Shown piece by piece: positions 36,412-54,402 of a stretch of 64,000 bases of DNA. A program made the translations under genes and the position numbers. Positions within the stretch are counted from its first letter, which is position 1; each line of letters opens with the position of its first letter. This stretch comes from Rutidosis leptorrhynchoides (lineage: Eukaryota > Streptophyta > Magnoliopsida > Asterales > Asteraceae), in assembly GCF_046630445.1 (NCBI RefSeq), contig NC_092338.1, positions 344,229,501 to 344,293,500 of the forward strand, written 5' to 3'. The notes beneath the pieces were generated by a model. That model did no database searches. It worked only from the letters and a program-made list of their open reading frames with translations, and was not told where the DNA came from.

Positions 36412-37892
36412 AAGACGTTTCATGATGGTGTACGGGTGATGATATATATGTGTATATATGTATCTTGATGGTGTATGTGGTATGCATGTGTTTCGTTGTT
36501 TAACCGAGTTCATTTCTTAGAATGAAGACGAGGAATGGACAAGATAATGAGGGTCAAAGTGATTGGAATGACTTCGCGGCTAAGGTAGAGTCTATCTTGG
36601 AAAGCCACACCGCGGCTTTTCTTGAGAAAGTCAAGAAAGTGTTTCAAGATTCGTTTGATGAGCAAGTAACCGATCTCATAAAGGAACAAATGAGTGTTAT
36701 TGTTCAAGAGGAGTTTGAAAGGAGGTTCCCTAAACCTCAAGGCGTGTATGTGGAAGGTGATGCAGGTGATGTTGGAAGAAAATACTTCTTTTATAAGAAC
36801 TTCAAGATTTCTCAACCTCACACGTTTGATGCTGAAAGAGATCCACTCAAGAGTACTCGTTGGATCTCCGATATCGAAGGGACTTTCCGCACTAGTGAAT
36901 GTCCTCTTGATAAGAATACGAGGTAAGGTAGTAGCATGTTGAGGGGTGATGCAAAGCTATGGTGGGATGGAAGAATTCAAGTTTTTGGTGAAGAGCAATG
37001 CATGAGTTTAACATGGGAAGAGTTCAAGGAGGAATTCATCAGAGAATACTGCACTCAAGCCGATCTTTCTAGGCTAAGAGATGAGTTGCATAATTTGAGG
37101 CAAGGGTCAATAGATTTGAACGCTCTTAAGTCCACTATCTTGTCAAGGACTCAATTTTGCCCGGAGTACATCAGTAATGATCGTATGTTGATGGAAGACT
37201 TTTATCGGACCTTGAATGATAACTTACGGGAAAAGATTAGCAGGGGGTCGGTGGACACTTTTGAGAGGTTGTTTGAGGTGGTGACAGGTTTTAAGACACC
37301 TGTCTTGAAAGGAAATGGTTCCGATTTTTGCAAGCGGAAGTTTGAAGCGACGATCCTTTCAAACAAAAAGAATAAGAGTACTTTCGAAGGTGTCGGGAGC
37401 GTAAAAAAGAGTGGTACAGGAGGTTTTATACCTATGTGTTATAATTGCAGGAAACGGGGTCATTTGTCGCGTGATTGTACAAATGCGCCTTCTGACAAGG
37501 TTACATATTTAAAGTGTCGAAATGATGGACACCGAAAGTCAGAATGTCCCGCATTGGTTGGTAATGCCAAGGTGCGCGACTATGTGATGATTAGTGACGA
37601 TACGAGGGAATCTAACAATGATGTTTCAGGTACTTTTTGATTATTCTTTTGAAATGTGCTTATAATTTTGGTTGATGCATTGAGTTAGTGCAATGTTTTG
37701 AGGATGGGTAGCGTTCCGGATGGAATTACCCTATGATGACAATTGGATTGACGAGCGAAGGGCGTAAGACTTGGTGTTTTCAAGCATCCCTTAGAGTTGA
37801 GTGAAAGATTTTACCAAGCCATGCGAATGGGCTTTGGTGTACGATTGATAGCGCGTGGTCGCTTTTGAAAAATAGGTTGATGAAAAACTAAA
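36412..37892 (+). mobile_element. gypsy-type element fragment hosting the Mutator insertion
   Basis: Contains a broken gag (36522-37640). Downstream, 37690-37830 matches, in opposite orientation, about 46090-46190 of the minus-strand non-autonomous element, so the two are relatives. The left side is bounded by the Tekay-like LTR and the right side by the Mutator inverted repeat. Neither LTR of this element is recognisable here. The last nine bases, AAAACTAAA, are the Mutator target duplication. Confidence 0.65.
36522..37640 (+). pseudogene. gypsy gag with one in-frame stop
   Basis: Two open stretches (36522-36926 and 36936-37640) in the same phase, separated by a TAA at 36924. The first has a coiled-coil-like start and RRFPKPQG; the second has the gag capsid motif LRGDAKLWWDG and EEFIREYCTQ, then CYNCRKRGHLSRDC. 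A second knuckle has lost its first cysteine (YLKCRNDGHRKSEC). The N and C ends match the gag-like protein at 46438-47025, which lacks the middle. No protease or RT follows before the Mutator insertion. Confidence 0.8.
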
Positions 37893-38021
37893 GGGATAAT
37901 TGATTCAAAATGCATTGAACTTTCACCAAAATCCTATTGTATGCATTCAACTATCAAAAGTTCTATTGTATGCATTAAACTTTGGTTTTTATCCTATTGT
38001 GTGCATTCATTTACCCATTAC
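37893..38021 (+). repeat. MULE left terminal inverted repeat
   Basis: 129 bp, inverted match to 54685-54813. It contains internal repeats of the phrase CTATTGTATGCATT at intervals of about 40 bp, which may be transposase binding sites. Confidence 0.93.
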
Positions 38022-38160
38022 CTGTTGTTTGCTGATGTGTAACAAGTCACTCTTTTTTAATCCTAGTCAAATCCTAGTCATTTGCCACATAGATATAATC
38101 CCTCCTTTATATAACCCTAAATACCCCCATTTACTTATTATCCCCAAATTAAAAATTCTG

Positions 38161-38651
38161 ATGGAAAATCGCAGAAGCATAACTCATCATCATTCCTCTT
38201 CTTCCAGAATCAGCACGCCTCCAACACAAGAGATTCAATTCTGTGATTGTGGTAATCGAATGTATGAGAATACGGGATGGACTATCAAGAATCCAGGAAG
38301 AAGATTCATTAGTTGTCCTAATTTTGTAAGTTTTCAATTTTTCCCTAATTTTCGTTCTTCTAAATTTGCCCCAATTGATTGTTGCTATTACAGGATAAAC
38401 GAAGGAAATGTAAAGTATTTCACTTTATTGATGAGGAGCTTCCAAGCCAGTACTACAAAGATTTGTTGTTTGATCTTCATTTGCAAACATTGGAGTTAAA
38501 CACTTGTAACCATCAACCTGACGATCTGAAACTCAAGGAAGAGGTGGTGAAGTTGAAGTCCAAGTTGGACGTTTATGATAGGTTATTTTTAATGTTGATA
38601 GGAATTGTGGTGTTGTTATCTATAGCAGTAGGTATTTTGATCTTTAAGTAG
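38161..38651 (+). CDS. GRF-type zinc-finger protein with C-terminal membrane segment, two exons (38161-38325, 38394-38651)
   Basis: 140 codons after removing a 68-bp intron (TTT|GTAAGT ... ATTACAG|GAT, phase 0). Exon 1 has Ser/His-rich residues and then the start of a GRF finger: CDCGNRMYENTGWTIKNPGR and SCPNF. Exon 2 supplies the last cysteine (RRKC) and KVFHFIDEEL, a coiled-coil-like LKLKEEVVKLKSKLDVY, and a hydrophobic C-terminal segment of about 20 residues that reads as a membrane anchor. GRF fingers bind nucleic acid in other proteins. The gene lies 139 bp inside the MULE inverted repeat and diverges from the transposase direction, so it is cargo or an accessory gene. The frame is intact, unlike the transposase. 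Confidence 0.8.
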
Positions 38652-39318
38652 GTATGTTTGTGTTGAATAATGAAAGTGTGTTGTTGAATCTGTTCTAATG
38701 TAACTCCTTTTGGTTTCCTTATGTAATGTACTAGTGTTATGAAATGTAATAGTCATTTGGCTTCCAATTTGCTGTTTTTATGCATTGTAAGTGTTTATAC
38801 GCACAAGTGCAGTGTTTTTATGCATTGCAAGTGTTTACAAATTGACAGAATGCAGAATGCAATATAACTGAATAGACAGAATGCAGAATGCAAGTGTTTA
38901 CAATAGACAGAATGCAGAATCCAAATGCAAATGCAACAGACAATATACATAATATATATTAAACATTCATACATTAAAGAATGCAGAATGCAAGTGTTTA
39001 CAATAGACAGAATGCAGAATCCAAATGCAAATGCAATAGACAATATACAAAATATACATTAAACATTCATACATTAAAATTAGGGAATAAGTGTTTACAC
39101 CACCACTTTACAAAATACTGCCATTTCCCTATACAAAAGACTATCACATTACCAGTCGTACTAAACATTAAAAAGGGAAAATTGAGTCAAATTGATACAT
39201 ACTATGCCATTTTGAGTCAATTTTCCCAGCCAAAAGACATTACATCACCACTTTACAAAAGCAATATAACTAAAACAGTTTTTAAAAGATTAAAACGTTA
39301 CAAAACCTTACACAACTT
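38652..39318. repeat. MULE spacer with a 100-bp tandem duplication
   Basis: No gene. 38879-38978 and 38979-39078 are two adjacent copies of a 100-bp unit with three differences by eye. A shorter partial unit (GACAGAATGCAGAATGCA) precedes them near 38845-38880. The spacer separates the convergent 3' ends of the GRF gene and the transposase. Confidence 0.85.
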
Positions 39319-41918
39319 TCAAATAGTAGATTGACCCCCACTTGCAGCTTTCTTCCTTGGCCTTCCAACATTTTTTGGTACCTTAGCAACTTTTTCTTTT
39401 TCTTCATTTTTACATCCCCTTTTGTTGTGCCCCACTTCTAAACATTTTAAACAGGTCATAGAACCACCTGCCCTTGAGATCCTAACACCATTACCACTTG
39501 CCTTTACACCACTACCACTTGCCTTTACACCATTACCACTTGCCTTTACCCCACTACCATTTGAATTTGATACACCAACTTCATTTACCTGTAGACCTGC
39601 ATCTGCCTTTGATTTCTTAGACCCACTACCACCTTCATGTGCTGCCCTTGTTCTTTTCCTTTTAGGCCTTCCAGGCATAACTCTTGGTTTTGGTGGTAAA
39701 GGTTTATTCAACTGGTTTGGCACCCAGGTTGAAATACCACCAACTCGTTTAAGAAATGTTGTGTATGCCCTCATGAACATATCTTTTCTAAACCATGCAG
39801 GTATATAATCTTCTGGTGTCTTATTAAGTGCAAATATAACTGAACAGGCATGAGGACAGGGAATACCAGTTAATTGCCACATCCTACAACTGCAAGTTCT
39901 TCTTTCTTCATTAACTTTAAAAGCTTCACTCTTATGCATGACCTCATACTCAAACCCACCTGCAAAATGGGCTTGCCAGTATCTACACAAGAAGTGAAAA
40001 ATTAGTTTATATCAAACAAAACAAAATAAACAAAGTAAAGTAAAGAATCATACCTGTGTTGATTTTTTATTTTTTTAAGTCTTTTCATGATATTTGGAAC
40101 AATATCACCTACCCATTCCTCAACAAGCCTTCTCATCACAGTCATTCTTTCCATAACAATCACCCTAATAGTTTCTAACATTGTTATTATGGGCTTATGT
40201 CTACACATTAGAATCACAGAATTAAAACACTCACTAAACCCATTTTCCACTGCCTCACACCCTCTATCCACTTCAAAAAAAGCCCTTGACCAAGTTTTTG
40301 GATGTCTATCAATCAAGTATTTGAATGCACTAGGGTTAGTTAGCCTTGATTTTTTCCATTGTTGCATCAAATAAAACAGGATATGATGCTTTAGATGATT
40401 CCTAAAACATATTCCTAAACTCTACTCCACTGTATTGCTTCCTAAAATTCTCATATATATGTCTAGTACACTGCCTATGCTCAGCATATGGCATTACATC
40501 CTTCACAGCTTCTATTAAACCTTTATGTTGATCAGACATAAGTGTGAGACCAACACCACCTTCTACTTCCAAATCAGTTGCTAACAGCTCAATAAACCAG
40601 CTCCAGTTTTGCTTGTTCTCCACACTAACCACTGCCCAAGCAACAGGGAATATGTGATTATTCCCATCCCTTCCTATTGCAGTTAACAGCTCACCTTGAT
40701 TTGGGCTCTTTAAAAAACATCCATCTAAAGCTATTACCTTTCTACATCCATTCTTCCATCCCTCTTTCAAACCATTCAAACACACATAGAATCTGTCAAA
40801 ATACACTCTTTCATCTGGGTTTTGAGTCACTCCAATTTTAATTGTTGAACCTGGGTTGCTATTTAACAGTTCATCAGCATAAGACCTTAACAGACCATAA
40901 TGTTCTTCAATAGATTTTTCATATTCAGCTATTGCCCAAGTCTTAGCCTTTCTACATTGATTAGGAGTTACAGTACACTTATACTTCTTCATCACTAAGT
41001 CTGCAATGTCTACTAGCCTTATATTTGGGTTTGCTCTGATTTTGTCACCAAACTCTCTACCTATCCATTTGTAATTTATCAAACTACCAAATCTAAAACT
41101 TCTAACACATGTGTGTTGATCAACCATAGATATTACCTGAAAGGAAGCCTCATCTTTCATCAATCTTCCAAAACACCTCCAAGAGCATTTTGGTTCTTCA
41201 CCCTTTGCAGTAGTTGGATATCTGTTATATTTCCTTTTCTTAGATTCAGTTGGTTGTTTCAGTCTAGGTGCTCTTTACCCACACTTTGCAATCACTTCCT
41301 TTTCACAACTTCTATGATACCATAGTGAAAAACCATTTGCAAGGGCATAATAGGTTAAACAATCCTTAAACTGTTTTGCATTTAAGTATTTCTCACCCAC
41401 TATAGGCTTCTACATTCTCCAATAGGTTTTCTCATCATGTATTGGAAACCTTTCAACTGTGACAAGAGCTTTAAAAGGATCACTACCTGCTTCTGATTCA
41501 TCATTACTTAACTTCTTCAACAAATCTTCCATAAACTCCTCATGTTCATCAATTGTATCCATGAGTGGATTGTCATCTTGAGCATTATTTGATGTGAGCT
41601 TTGGTTTTGGGACTCTGTTGGGTACTTTTTTTGCATTTTCCTTCAAAAGTCTAAGTTCTTTTACCTCTTCTTCTCCATCTGATAAGTGATCTATAGAAGC
41701 ATTATCACTTTCATTGTCAGTTTCATCACCAATGTAATCACTGTCATGCTCACTATCACTTACACTCTCACCCCCTTTACTTTCTTCTATCCCTACAGGT
41801 TCACTTACACTCTCATCCCCCTTACTTTCATCTATCCCTGCAGCTTCAACTACATCCACCTTAGGTTCATCCAAGCCTACAACTTCAACTTCATCCACCT
41901 TAGTATCATCTATGCCTA
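39319..41918 (-). pseudogene. MULE transposase, middle and C-terminal part
   Basis: Minus strand. It reads acidic repeats (IDESKGDESVSE type), then the MULE DDE core with LDGCFLKSPNQGELL and LMSDQHKGL, and RHIYENFRKQY. The SWIM zinc finger is CSCRMWQLTGIPCPH, followed by basic AT-hook-like segments (GRPKRKR, GRPRKK), a KASGNGV/KASGSGV repeat and a CLKCLEVGHNKRGC knuckle. An intron of about 71 bp (39983-40053) fits. Damage: in-frame TAG near 41412, TAA near 41274, TAG near 40404, and a 4-bp tandem duplication near 40337-40344 that shifts the frame. The N-terminal exon continues at 53995-54402, beyond the inserted LTR element. Confidence 0.88.
39484..39560 (-). repeat. short tandem repeat inside the transposase C-terminal region
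   Basis: About three copies of a 24-bp unit (TTACCACTTGCCTTTACACC type on the plus strand) that encode the KASGNGV/KASGSGV peptide repeat. Confidence 0.75.
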
Positions 41919-44339
41919 TGTAACACCCCAACCCGTTATACAAACGATCACGCGGAAATATCGATTAAAAAAAAATTCTTTGTGCAGGGACTTGCGCGGC
42001 GCGCCAAGCCATTGCGCGGCGCGCAATATGGCCTGGACAGGCTGCTGTCCCAAAAAGTCAATTACGCGAAAAAGATTGACCACTTCCCAACATTTTTAGA
42101 TGAAACGCTTTACACCACATATTCAAATATGTAAAACTAACACGTTCCATTAATAAAAAGGGTTTTACGACACCGGGCCCACATATGCCCAAATTACCCC
42201 TTTAAATACAAATACGAGTTTTCGACCACAAGACTTTTAATACAAAATAAAGCCGAGCATGGTGATTGGGGATACGCTACCCAATCCTAATCAATCCAAA
42301 AGCAAGCCTTCTAAAGCAACTACGCAAGCCACTAGTTCCCACGCTTACCCGAGCCACCGCATCCAAGCGAATCTATAAAAAGGTAAACAACGAGAGGGTA
42401 AGCTAACGCTTAGTGAGTGGTAGTATACTACATACATATATATGTATAAAATGGACACGCCACACCAATATCAAATACCGCATACCGAAGCATCCATGAA
42501 TAAGGCAACTACACTAAGCATACCGTACGATCTCTAAGCAACAAGCTAAAGATATCAACAAAATATAAGTTCACCAACGACGATGTGAACAACGCCAAAT
42601 AAGCTACACCCGGAGGGTTAGCTACATCACAACAATACGTCAATATATATATATATATACAACAATATATAAACGCCCAAGGTTAACCAATCGTAAAAAG
42701 GAATGGTACTCGAATTTCCCATCGGTGTTCATAACAACCATTAGTGTACAACACATATATCACTGACCCTTGGACAACACATATCTGTTTATAAAATCGT
42801 TAGTGTACAACACATATAACACTAAATTGGACAACACATATCCATTCATAAATCATTAGTGTACAACACATATAACACTAAATTGGACAACATATATCCA
42901 TTCATAAAACCGTTAGTGTACAACGCATATATCACTAACTTGGACAACACATATCCATACAATAAACCGTTAGCATACAACACATATATTGCTAACTCAG
43001 ACCACATACATCCGTTCATAAAGGCCGTTAGTGTACAATGACATATATCACTAACTTGGACAACACATATCCGTTCCTACAAATAAATACATTATATACA
43101 TACATGTATACTTATTCCACTCACAACCACGTGTGATAACGTACACCCAAAGTGTGTACTTCGCCAAAGGTGGTCAACCAAAACGCACAACCGTACCAAT
43201 TGGACCCATACACAAGTCCATCAAATCCACCTATATGTGAAGTGAGCTCTATAGCCGAGAATCACTTCACCCGACCCGCACCCATCCTATACATACATAT
43301 GCACATAGGATATTACCTTGTCGCCTTGATGAAATGCTTCCAAATAATCCGCAACTCGTCAATGGAAAGAACCTATTCCATAATCATAAATACCACAACA
43401 CAATTAGGATGGATTTACAAACCAACCCGATTCGACACTTAGTGCAATTTCGACCCAAATGCACTTTCAAGCACAAACCGCGCCCAAACTAACCAACATT
43501 CACTAATGCAAGTGAAAATGATCCTAATAAGCCAATTAAACCCAAACACAAGTGTTAAACACTTATCGTTCTCAAAAACGCCCATAAACCCTAATTTTGA
43601 CCCATAAAGTCAAAATCAATTACAAGTTTTGACACCAAAACATATATAACTCGGTTTTATACTTCAACTTAATCCATTTTAAGTTTATAAACCTCATCGA
43701 ATCGACATTCGGGTCATAATCATCAACAAACCCTAATTTTGACTCTAGTCAAAATTAGTCAACCACAAGAACCCTAAAGGTCTCCAAATCATCAATAATC
43801 ACTAATACTAGTGATTATACACCATTTACAAGTCTTAAACATGGTTAAATCATTAACCAACCCAAAACTCGCCTTTAACACTTATAAACCCGAATCTTGG
43901 TGTTAATCTTCAATTAACAACTAAATGAGTTCCATCTATGAATCATACAATCAAAAGCCCCAAAATTGAATGATGAACATGAAAATGAAATTCGGAGTTA
44001 GAGCTTACCACTAGTATCACCGTGTAGCTAAGAACGAGGAGAACAAACTTGTCTACTACGCCAAAGATCAAAACCCGCTTCTTCCTTTCCAAAAATCCCT
44101 TTGAATCAAATGGGTGTTTGAGTTCTTGAGAGAAATATGAGAAGAAAAGGAAAAAGAAAAGAATAAATGAAATGGGTGGATGAGGATAAGTCCCCAAATC
44201 TGGCTCAAATGCGAAAAGACCAAAATGCCCTTTTAAAAACTCTAAAATAGCAAAAAGGGGTCTGCCAGTGACATATGGCGCGGCGCGCCATAACCCCGCG
44301 CGGCGCGCGACTGGGCAGAATCAGAATCCAGGTCTTACA
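41919..44339 (-). repeat. non-autonomous element LTR (3' LTR)
   Basis: 2421 bp. Carries GCGCGGCGCGC pairs near both ends (41994/42014 and 44278/44298), about seven tandem copies of a 56-57-bp unit (42738-43079) and a short (AT)n run. Short ORFs through the tandem units are identical in both LTR copies but have no protein features. Confidence 0.93.
42738..43079. repeat. tandem 56-57-bp repeat in the LTR, about seven copies
   Basis: Units of the type GTTAGTGTACAACACATATA followed by TCACTAACTTGGACAACACA and TATCCATTCATAAA. Copies vary by a few bases. The same array is present in the other LTR at about 48322-48661. Confidence 0.85.
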
Positions 44340-46437
44340 ACTCTCCCCCACTTAAAATCGATCACGTCCTCGTGATCTTCACCACTTTACCAATCCGGAC
44401 CCACTCAACGACCTCAAACATATCCCAATCCGAACTTTCCTAGACAATTCTTCCCCACTTACCTTTAACAACTAAATCGTCACCCGCGATTTATCAAGTC
44501 TACAATCCGAGCACTAAAACCCTGCTCATTCCCTCGCATCGGGAAAACTCATCCAATCTCTAACCAAGATATCAACCCCTAGCATACCATTACCAAGTAC
44601 AATGCTAAAGTAACCACATACCAATCTTAAGGTCAACCATCTAAACCGACGAAGACTGAGAAGAAGTAAATCCTTACGGATAACACTTACCACTAAACAT
44701 CCCTTGTAGTGCGCAATACGACCCATACGCAACTACCGTAACATCATAAGCAACGGCTAAAACCAAAAGCGCCCAAAACGACTATGGCAACGCTAAACCC
44801 AAGGTGCACAAAAATCGATTATTGTTACATCCGTAACAACATGTGAGCGAAACATGGCTATCGCATCACTAATCACACAACACGGTCCTCACGATCCCAC
44901 CATCGGTGTATAAAACAACCGATAGATCACACCACACGGTCCTTACGACCCCCACCATCGGTGTATAAAACAACTGATAGATCACTCAACACCGGATGAA
45001 GTCAGCGGACCCCGTCAATGGTCATGCTTCACCGATATAACACTACACCCATGATGAAGTCAGTGGACCCCTAAGGTCATGCTTCACCAATCAACGATAC
45101 CATGATGAAGTTAGCGGACCCCGAAGGTCATGCTTCACCAATCATCAATACCATGATGAAGTCAGCGGACCCGAAGGTCATGCTTCACCAATCAAAATCC
45201 CTTTTGGCCTCGAACAACGAGTAGCGCAACATCGTGCTCTGCTACGCCATAGTGAATCCTAACGGAAACCACTAACCATTCACACAATCGAGCAAGAACC
45301 ACCTATATCAAACATAGGCACAAAACAATAATTCTCTAAAAGAGGATCCGATACGCACATCCCTTAACCGAGGGATTTCACCTTGCTCGCCATACCCGTC
45401 CATTACCTCTCAACGAGATTTACCACATTACCACCTTGGTGATAATTCAAATCCAAAATCATAGGTACAATTTAACCGAAATTGTACTCTACCACAAATC
45501 GACCAAATCTAGGTCCCGACACAAATTTCGGATCTACCAAAAGCATTGTCCGAAATCTCACACTAAAACCTCCTCGTGCGGGAGTGTAACTCCCCCACTT
45601 GGAATTACGTTGCATAACCGCATCACTTACACCCGTACAATGCTACCAAAGGTAGACTTTACCAACAATTGGGTTCACACGGCCCATCACCATGTCTTGC
45701 TCCAACTTTGAGCATACCAAGGATCCTAACCTATCCTTAAACACTTCGAACGAAAAGTGTACCATAAATTACACGAACTATACACTCGCAATCATCCAAT
45801 TGCTTTAGTTTGTCGAATTTCACCCGATCACTCATGTACCTAAGGGTTTCACTTCGGTACCCTAAGTACAATGTAACCGCAACACAATCGGAGTCGAACA
45901 CCACGCTAGTAGGTATAAAAAGGCACCTAATGTCGCGTCACGTAGACTCCTTTACCAACATACATCGAGATCAACACTCGATTTCAAGAGTTTCAATCCA
46001 CCCGACGAACCTCGTGGTTCATCAACTTTAACACGAAAGCGAACACGCGCTTAATGACCGAACACCAAAACTTTCCATGATTTGGTAGAAACATTTCCCA
46101 AATACTAAGGAATGCTTGGTTGCACCAAGTCTTACGCCCTTCGCCCGACAATCAAACGTCACCATAGGGTACTTCCATTAGGAACGTCACCCATATCAAT
46201 AACATGCACAACACCATTGAGACTTTAAGGGTCTCACTCAAACGAGCTTACCGACCCGATACCAACCAAAATGCTTAAGCACCCAAGGATTCGCACCATA
46301 GGATCAAGGCACAACACACCACTTATACACTCTGCTGAGAGCAAACTGGAACCATAAACGTAAACCGCCCGCTTACTACGAATTATCTCCAACGAAGAAT
46401 AAAGTTTAGCTAAGACTTACGCACATATCGCATGTTA
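44340..46437 (-). other. interior of the non-autonomous element without pol
   Basis: About 2.1 kb that in an autonomous gypsy would hold pol. I see no protease, RT or integrase motif. It holds a two-copy repeat (about 44882-44990, containing CCACCATCGGTGTATAAAAC) and a four-copy repeat (about 44995-45195, with ATGAAGTCAGCGGACCC and GGTCATGCTTCACCAAT). The polypurine tract AAGTGGGGGAGAGT (minus strand) is at 44353-44340. The right end, near 46090-46190, matches 37690-37830. Confidence 0.7.
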
Positions 46438-47025
46438 TTACAAACGAACAACATATAATTTCGTACTAAAAGTACCTGATGTAGCGCTGTTGGGCTTCCG
46501 TGCTCCACTACCCATCATGTAATCGCGCTCTAATCTCCTAACCCGATCGTCATGCGATTCGGAACACTCTGACTTCCGGTGTCCCTCCATCCGGCAAATG
46601 AAACACCTGATTGAGCCTAAAGGCACCACAGTACAATCTTGTGCCAAATGACCCCATTCCCCACACTTAAAGCACGTAAGCTTGTAACCCTTCTTACTCT
46701 TCTTTTTCACATTCCCGACGCCTTCAGGCGTACTTCGTGCCCTCTTACCATGAGCACCATGTAATCCTAACCTTGCAAGTACATCTTCATCATCGCTACC
46801 TCGAGGTTTGGGAAACCTCTTTTCAAACTCTTCCTTTACAACTTTAGTCACTTGGTCTCGGACCATTTCCGTCATTTGTCCTTCGACCAACTCCTTGGTT
46901 ACTTCTCTAATTTTACCGGTGAAAACCGAGACATATTGTTCAAACACGGCCTCAATCTTTAACGTTAACTCATCCTTCCCTTCGAGAATAGGCTCACTCG
47001 TTCCGCATAAATCTTCCGTTTTCAT
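46438..47025 (-). CDS. gag-like protein lacking the capsid core
   Basis: 195 residues. N-terminal helix-rich region ending EEFEKRFPKPRG, then a direct jump to RSTPEGVGNVKKKSKKG, then two complete zinc knuckles, CFKCGEWGHLAQDC and CFICRMEGHRKSEC, and a short basic tail. Compared with 36522-37640 the whole capsid domain of about 200 residues is missing, yet the frame is open and both knuckles are intact. It could bind element RNA and join particles made by a full-length relative. The start is supported by matching context (CTTAGAATGAA) in both genes. Confidence 0.8.
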   Translation of the reverse strand: MKTEDLCGTSEPILEGKDELTLKIEAVFEQYVSVFTGKIREVTKELVEGQMTEMVRDQVTKVVKEEFEKRFPKPRGSDDEDVLARLGLHGAHGKRARSTPEGVGNVKKKSKKGYKLTCFKCGEWGHLAQDCTVVPLGSIRCFICRMEGHRKSECSESHDDRVRRLERDYMMGSGARKPNSATSGTFSTKLYVVRL

Positions 47026-47463
47026 TCTAAGGGATGCAAACGATTAGATCATGAACGTATAGACCACACGCACAACACCGTCCCATCTTGCTAAACACTC
47101 GTCGTACATCACTTGTTAGACATGATTTGCACCCGTAATAAGGTTTGCAAGTCCTTATTACGCATACACGCCGTATCAACTTGTTAGTACAACGACCGCC
47201 TCGCTCGATGATATAAACAAACACAAATAAAATTCTACGCGATATAAACACACTCGAGAATTATTATCACAACATAAAAGTATATTAATAATATCCGCAT
47301 TACTAATATAAACGTTAGTCCACTTACAAACAAGGCACTAACTATAACCCATTCCGACCCGTACTCCTACAAGTCCCGCAACAAATTAAGCACACACAAA
47401 AGTCTAAGTCTAGGCACCTATCTCAAGTCACCTAAATCCCTTAGACCATGCTCTGATACCACT
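47026..47463 (-). other. leader of the non-autonomous element with primer site
   Basis: TGGTATCAGAGCATGG on the minus strand (47461-47446), two bases from the LTR, is a tRNA-Met primer site. The rest is leader with no gene. Confidence 0.8.
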
Positions 47464-53994
<6,531 letters not shown>

Positions 53995-54402
53995 GCCTAC
54001 AACTTCACTTACACTCTCATCCCCCTTACTTTCATCTATAACTTCATCTATGTCATCATAGCTATTGATTACATATTCAGTTAAGTCATCACTAAAGTAA
54101 TTAACATATACATCTATTTTGCCATACATGTAAGCAAGGTCATACAACACAAGTAAGTCCTCCTCATTCTCTAAACGCATTACTCCATTTGACAGTGTAG
54201 TACCAGGGATAGTAAAATACAAACAAGTAAATGGGAAACCAGTTTCCTTTTCCAAAAACTCGTAAAATTCATCAAACTCAATTTTATCAATAAAGATGGG
54301 CAAAACTTCACCAGCATCATACCTAAGCGACTTGAACAAAAAGACACCATTATAATGCACATCAATGTCAAAACCTCGTGCTGGAATTGGGGTTCCAACC
54401 AT
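53995..54402 (-). pseudogene. MULE transposase, N-terminal exon
   Basis: Minus strand from ATG 54402. About 134 residues, with a first domain (DIDVHYNGVFLFKSLRYDAG, FTIPGTTLSNGV) of the kind found at the start of many plant MULE transposases, followed by IDESKGDESVSEVVG. The acidic repeat is cut by the LTR element at the GCCTA duplication and resumes in the same frame at 41918. Confidence 0.85.

Noticed and set aside
38879-39078. Possible CRISPR-like array
   Set aside because: Only two adjacent 100-bp units without spacers, in a plant transposon.
42859-43041. 60-codon plus-strand ORF repeated identically at 48443-48625
   Set aside because: Translation of the 56-57-bp tandem repeat in both LTRs; no protein features and on the strand opposite to the element.
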